Below the pieces are notes generated by a model, which was not told the DNA's origin, did no database searches, and saw only the letters and a program-made list of their open reading frames with translations. Position numbers and translations under genes: made by a program. A stretch of 64,000 nt of DNA from Trogon surrucura (lineage: Eukaryota; Chordata; Aves; Trogoniformes; Trogonidae): positions 178,030,412-178,094,411 of the forward strand of contig CM036617.1 in NCBI GenBank assembly GCA_020746105.1, given 5' to 3'. Below are positions 62,277 through 64,000 of the stretch, one piece after another; positions within the stretch are counted from its first letter, which is position 1; each line of letters begins with the position of its first letter.

Positions 62277-63474
62277 GAACAAAAATTAGAAAGACCAGCA
62301 CATCTGAAATGGCTTTTACTAGAAGAGATGCTCGTTCTCTTATTTTCCTGTTATTTTTGTTAGAAACATTTTGTCAGACCTAGTTCTTTCACTGCCTGGC
62401 AGCTAGCAGGTCTGTCAGGGCTTTTGATGGGTAACCTAATCAAAGTTTATTTTGGCAAGTACAAGGTGCTTGCCCAGATGAAATAGCTACAGCTTAGTTT
62501 AATAAATTACTGGGGGACAATATTTTAACCCACACATACCTTCTTCAGGTCTGCCGGGTTTTAAAAGTTTCAAGAAGACCTAAAAAATGAAACAATACCA
62601 TATAAATCACTGCAGGAAAACTTCCATGTTTTTTATAGAGGGATTTGAGGATATCTTTTTTAATTTTGCTAAATTGTGAAGCATATCACTTTTACTTCAG
62701 TATGGATGTTAGACAGCTGAACATGAGGGAAAAATTATTCAACAACTATTTAAACTTTGGCATCAGAAGAACACCAGCCAAAGACACGAACCTCATCTCC
62801 AGTTTTACCAGACAAGAGTTACTCAACACTGGCAAAGCTGTCTGTGGTACTAGTAAAGAGGAAACAACCACATACTCTAAAATAAGCCATCTAAACCAGG
62901 GCTAGTAGTATCTGCTTCCTCCAATAGGTATTTCCAAGGTTTATGTCTCTGTATTTGGCAAACACTTCAACAGCAACACAACTCTAAACGAAAAAGTCTT
63001 TGAAATTGCATTCAGATACAAAGTCTGTTCCCAATCCTGCAAGGAATTCAGCAGATGGCCTTCAAAAAGCCAATTAAACTGGGATTAAATAGGTAGCAAT
63101 AGATTTTGAGTGAGGAACAAAATACACCAATGGGTCTGACTCGCCCAAGAGCTGACATCTCATAACATGGATGGTGCTAAGAGATCACACCTTGAAGCTG
63201 TGGCATTAGACTTCAGTACTTGTGCAAAGCATTATTATAAAGAATGCCCAGTTATTTTGAGATATCTGCGACAAGTTATCTCTAAATTACAGTCTTCTCC
63301 AGGTGAAACAACAGCAGGTATGACGATCCAGTTGAGTAGTTTCAAAGTAATGACTTTTTAATGTCATCACATTAAACTTCAAGACAATTTCTAGGTTTCC
63401 TGCATCCAAAGGAAAAAGCAATCTTAGAGAATAATTAGGACTACTCATTCCCATGTATCTCTGCTCAGGTCTAC

Positions 63475-63647
63475 CTTCTGTGCCCTCTGCTTCTTCATTA
63501 TCTTGTTCCTTCCCTACAATGGCAGGACCGAGAAAGATGGGATCATTCATCAAGATTGTGGGAAGTGCAATTTTTCCAACAACCCGAATAATAAGAAAAA
63601 CAACTGCAAACCACAGAGGTCCAACTGCAAAGGAAGTCCTGATCATA
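63475..63647 (-). CDS. Candidate internal exon encoding a membrane helix
   Basis: On the minus strand a 3' splice site (cccctttaccag) precedes 63647, and a possible 5' splice site (gaag, then gtagac) follows 63475. The frame between encodes MIRTSF, a strongly hydrophobic segment (FAVGPLWFAVVFLIIRVVG, long enough to span a membrane), then a ProIleu-rich stretch and an acidic run (EQDNEEAEGTEG). The frame stays open past the donor, so the ORF spans 63287-63664. If real it could belong to the same gene as the candidate exon at 60271-60528 (helix, then cytoplasmic tail). Confusingly, the plus strand also has good splice signals here: a long pyrimidine tract with ggcag before 63526, and gtaaag after 63650. 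The plus frame is hydrophilic and Cys-rich. Only one strand, or neither, can be right. Family unknown. Confidence 0.22.
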
Positions 63648-63650
63648 CTG

Positions 63651-64000
63651 GTAAAGGGGCACATGCAACACTAATGCAGTGTTAACTGCTAAACTCTAAT
63701 GCTCTGATGCAAAAGTCTTAGAAACAAAACTCCCATTGATTTTAAGCTTGAACACTAACAATTACTCATGAGCCAGATTTAAAGTCCAACCAAAACACAG
63801 ACACAGTAGAGCTTCTGCTAAACAGGTCACTAGAAGTTGTTGATGTTCCAAGTAAAGCAAATACTATCTGCACAACAAGATAAAATAAACAAAAGAATGG
63901 CCCATGCAAGTTTCTTCTGAGAACAATGATTGGAAATTGAAAATTTGTTGATAAAAAGCTATTTATTTATCCATCCTGTTTCTTCTGTTGTGCCCTGGTC
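63651..64000. other. Unique non-coding right edge
   Basis: No gene is recognised. A aactcccattgatttta stretch near 63729 weakly recalls an old amniote repeat. The window ends in unremarkable AT-rich DNA. Confidence 0.4.

Larger units (their letters stand above)
60529..63474. other. Unique stretch between candidate exons
   Basis: No gene is confirmed. It includes a 16-base A run (60733-60748), an A/AAAC-rich tract at about 62245-62276, a CpG-rich patch at about 61800-61920 with a 72-codon plus frame lacking ATG (61760-61975), and an 86-codon plus ORF at 62645-62905 without motifs. If the two flanking minus-strand segments are exons, this is an intron. Confidence 0.35.

Noticed and set aside
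63725..63800. Possible old repeat containing aactcccattgatttta
   Set aside because: Only one short block matches what I recall, which is too little to call a family.
1..64000. CRISPR arrays, tRNA or rRNA genes, bacterial operons
   Set aside because: I saw no regularly spaced direct repeats, no cloverleaf-forming tRNA with A and B boxes outside SINE relics, and no rRNA-like sequence. The genome texture is vertebrate.

Overview
This window looks like AT-rich, non-coding DNA from a bird. It could be intergenic or lie inside long introns. The main evidence is the repeat content. There are seven young to middle-aged CR1 LINE fragments with the avian 3' end (tandem copies of an attctatg-like octamer). 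Two fragments resemble LTRs of avian endogenous retroviruses. Beneath these lies an older amniote layer: one strongly diverged CR1, three MIR/CORE-SINE-like copies, and pieces of other old dispersed repeats. Nothing points to a bacterium, phage or plasmid: there are no operons, no dense ORFs and no ribosome binding sites. The longest open frame (193 codons, 45334-45915, minus strand) belongs to a CR1 reverse transcriptase. The other long frames are short, overlap each other and match nothing I recognise.

Layout. 1-4445: unique sequence, a CR1 tail (3079-3284), an (AT)20 microsatellite, and a GC-rich LTR-like block headed by a 30-bp tandem duplication. 4446-19040: mostly unique sequence with a MIR-like copy (10566-10719), a splice-bounded candidate exon (13660-13791), an old amniote repeat (15174-15320) and an LTR 3' part on the minus strand (18777-19040). 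19041-31719: unique sequence with conserved-element-like stretches, a young CR1 (25582-25787) and a very old CR1 (27049-27452). 31720-46292: three CR1 copies, the largest at 45297-46292 with recognisable reverse transcriptase motifs; a GC-rich island of unknown origin (about 34575-34978); a CpG-richer segment (about 44190-44480); and a MIR-like copy (41353-41492). 46293-59578: a long unique stretch with a perfect 17-bp duplication, a MIR-like copy (55735-55965) and two CR1 copies.

The right end (59579-64000) is the only part where I suspect a host gene. A minus-strand open frame at 60271-60528 has a natural-looking protein composition and is followed by a plausible 3'UTR. A second minus-strand segment at 63475-63647 would encode one membrane helix plus an acidic stretch. 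Together they could be the last exons of a membrane-protein gene entering from the right. I could not identify the gene, and each signal alone could be chance.

I found no convincing new biological system. The items most worth checking are the two candidate right-end exons, the candidate exon at 13660-13791, the unexplained GC-rich block near 34.6-35.0 kb, and the ancient SINE and LINE relics. All family assignments are from memory of consensus patterns, not from a search.
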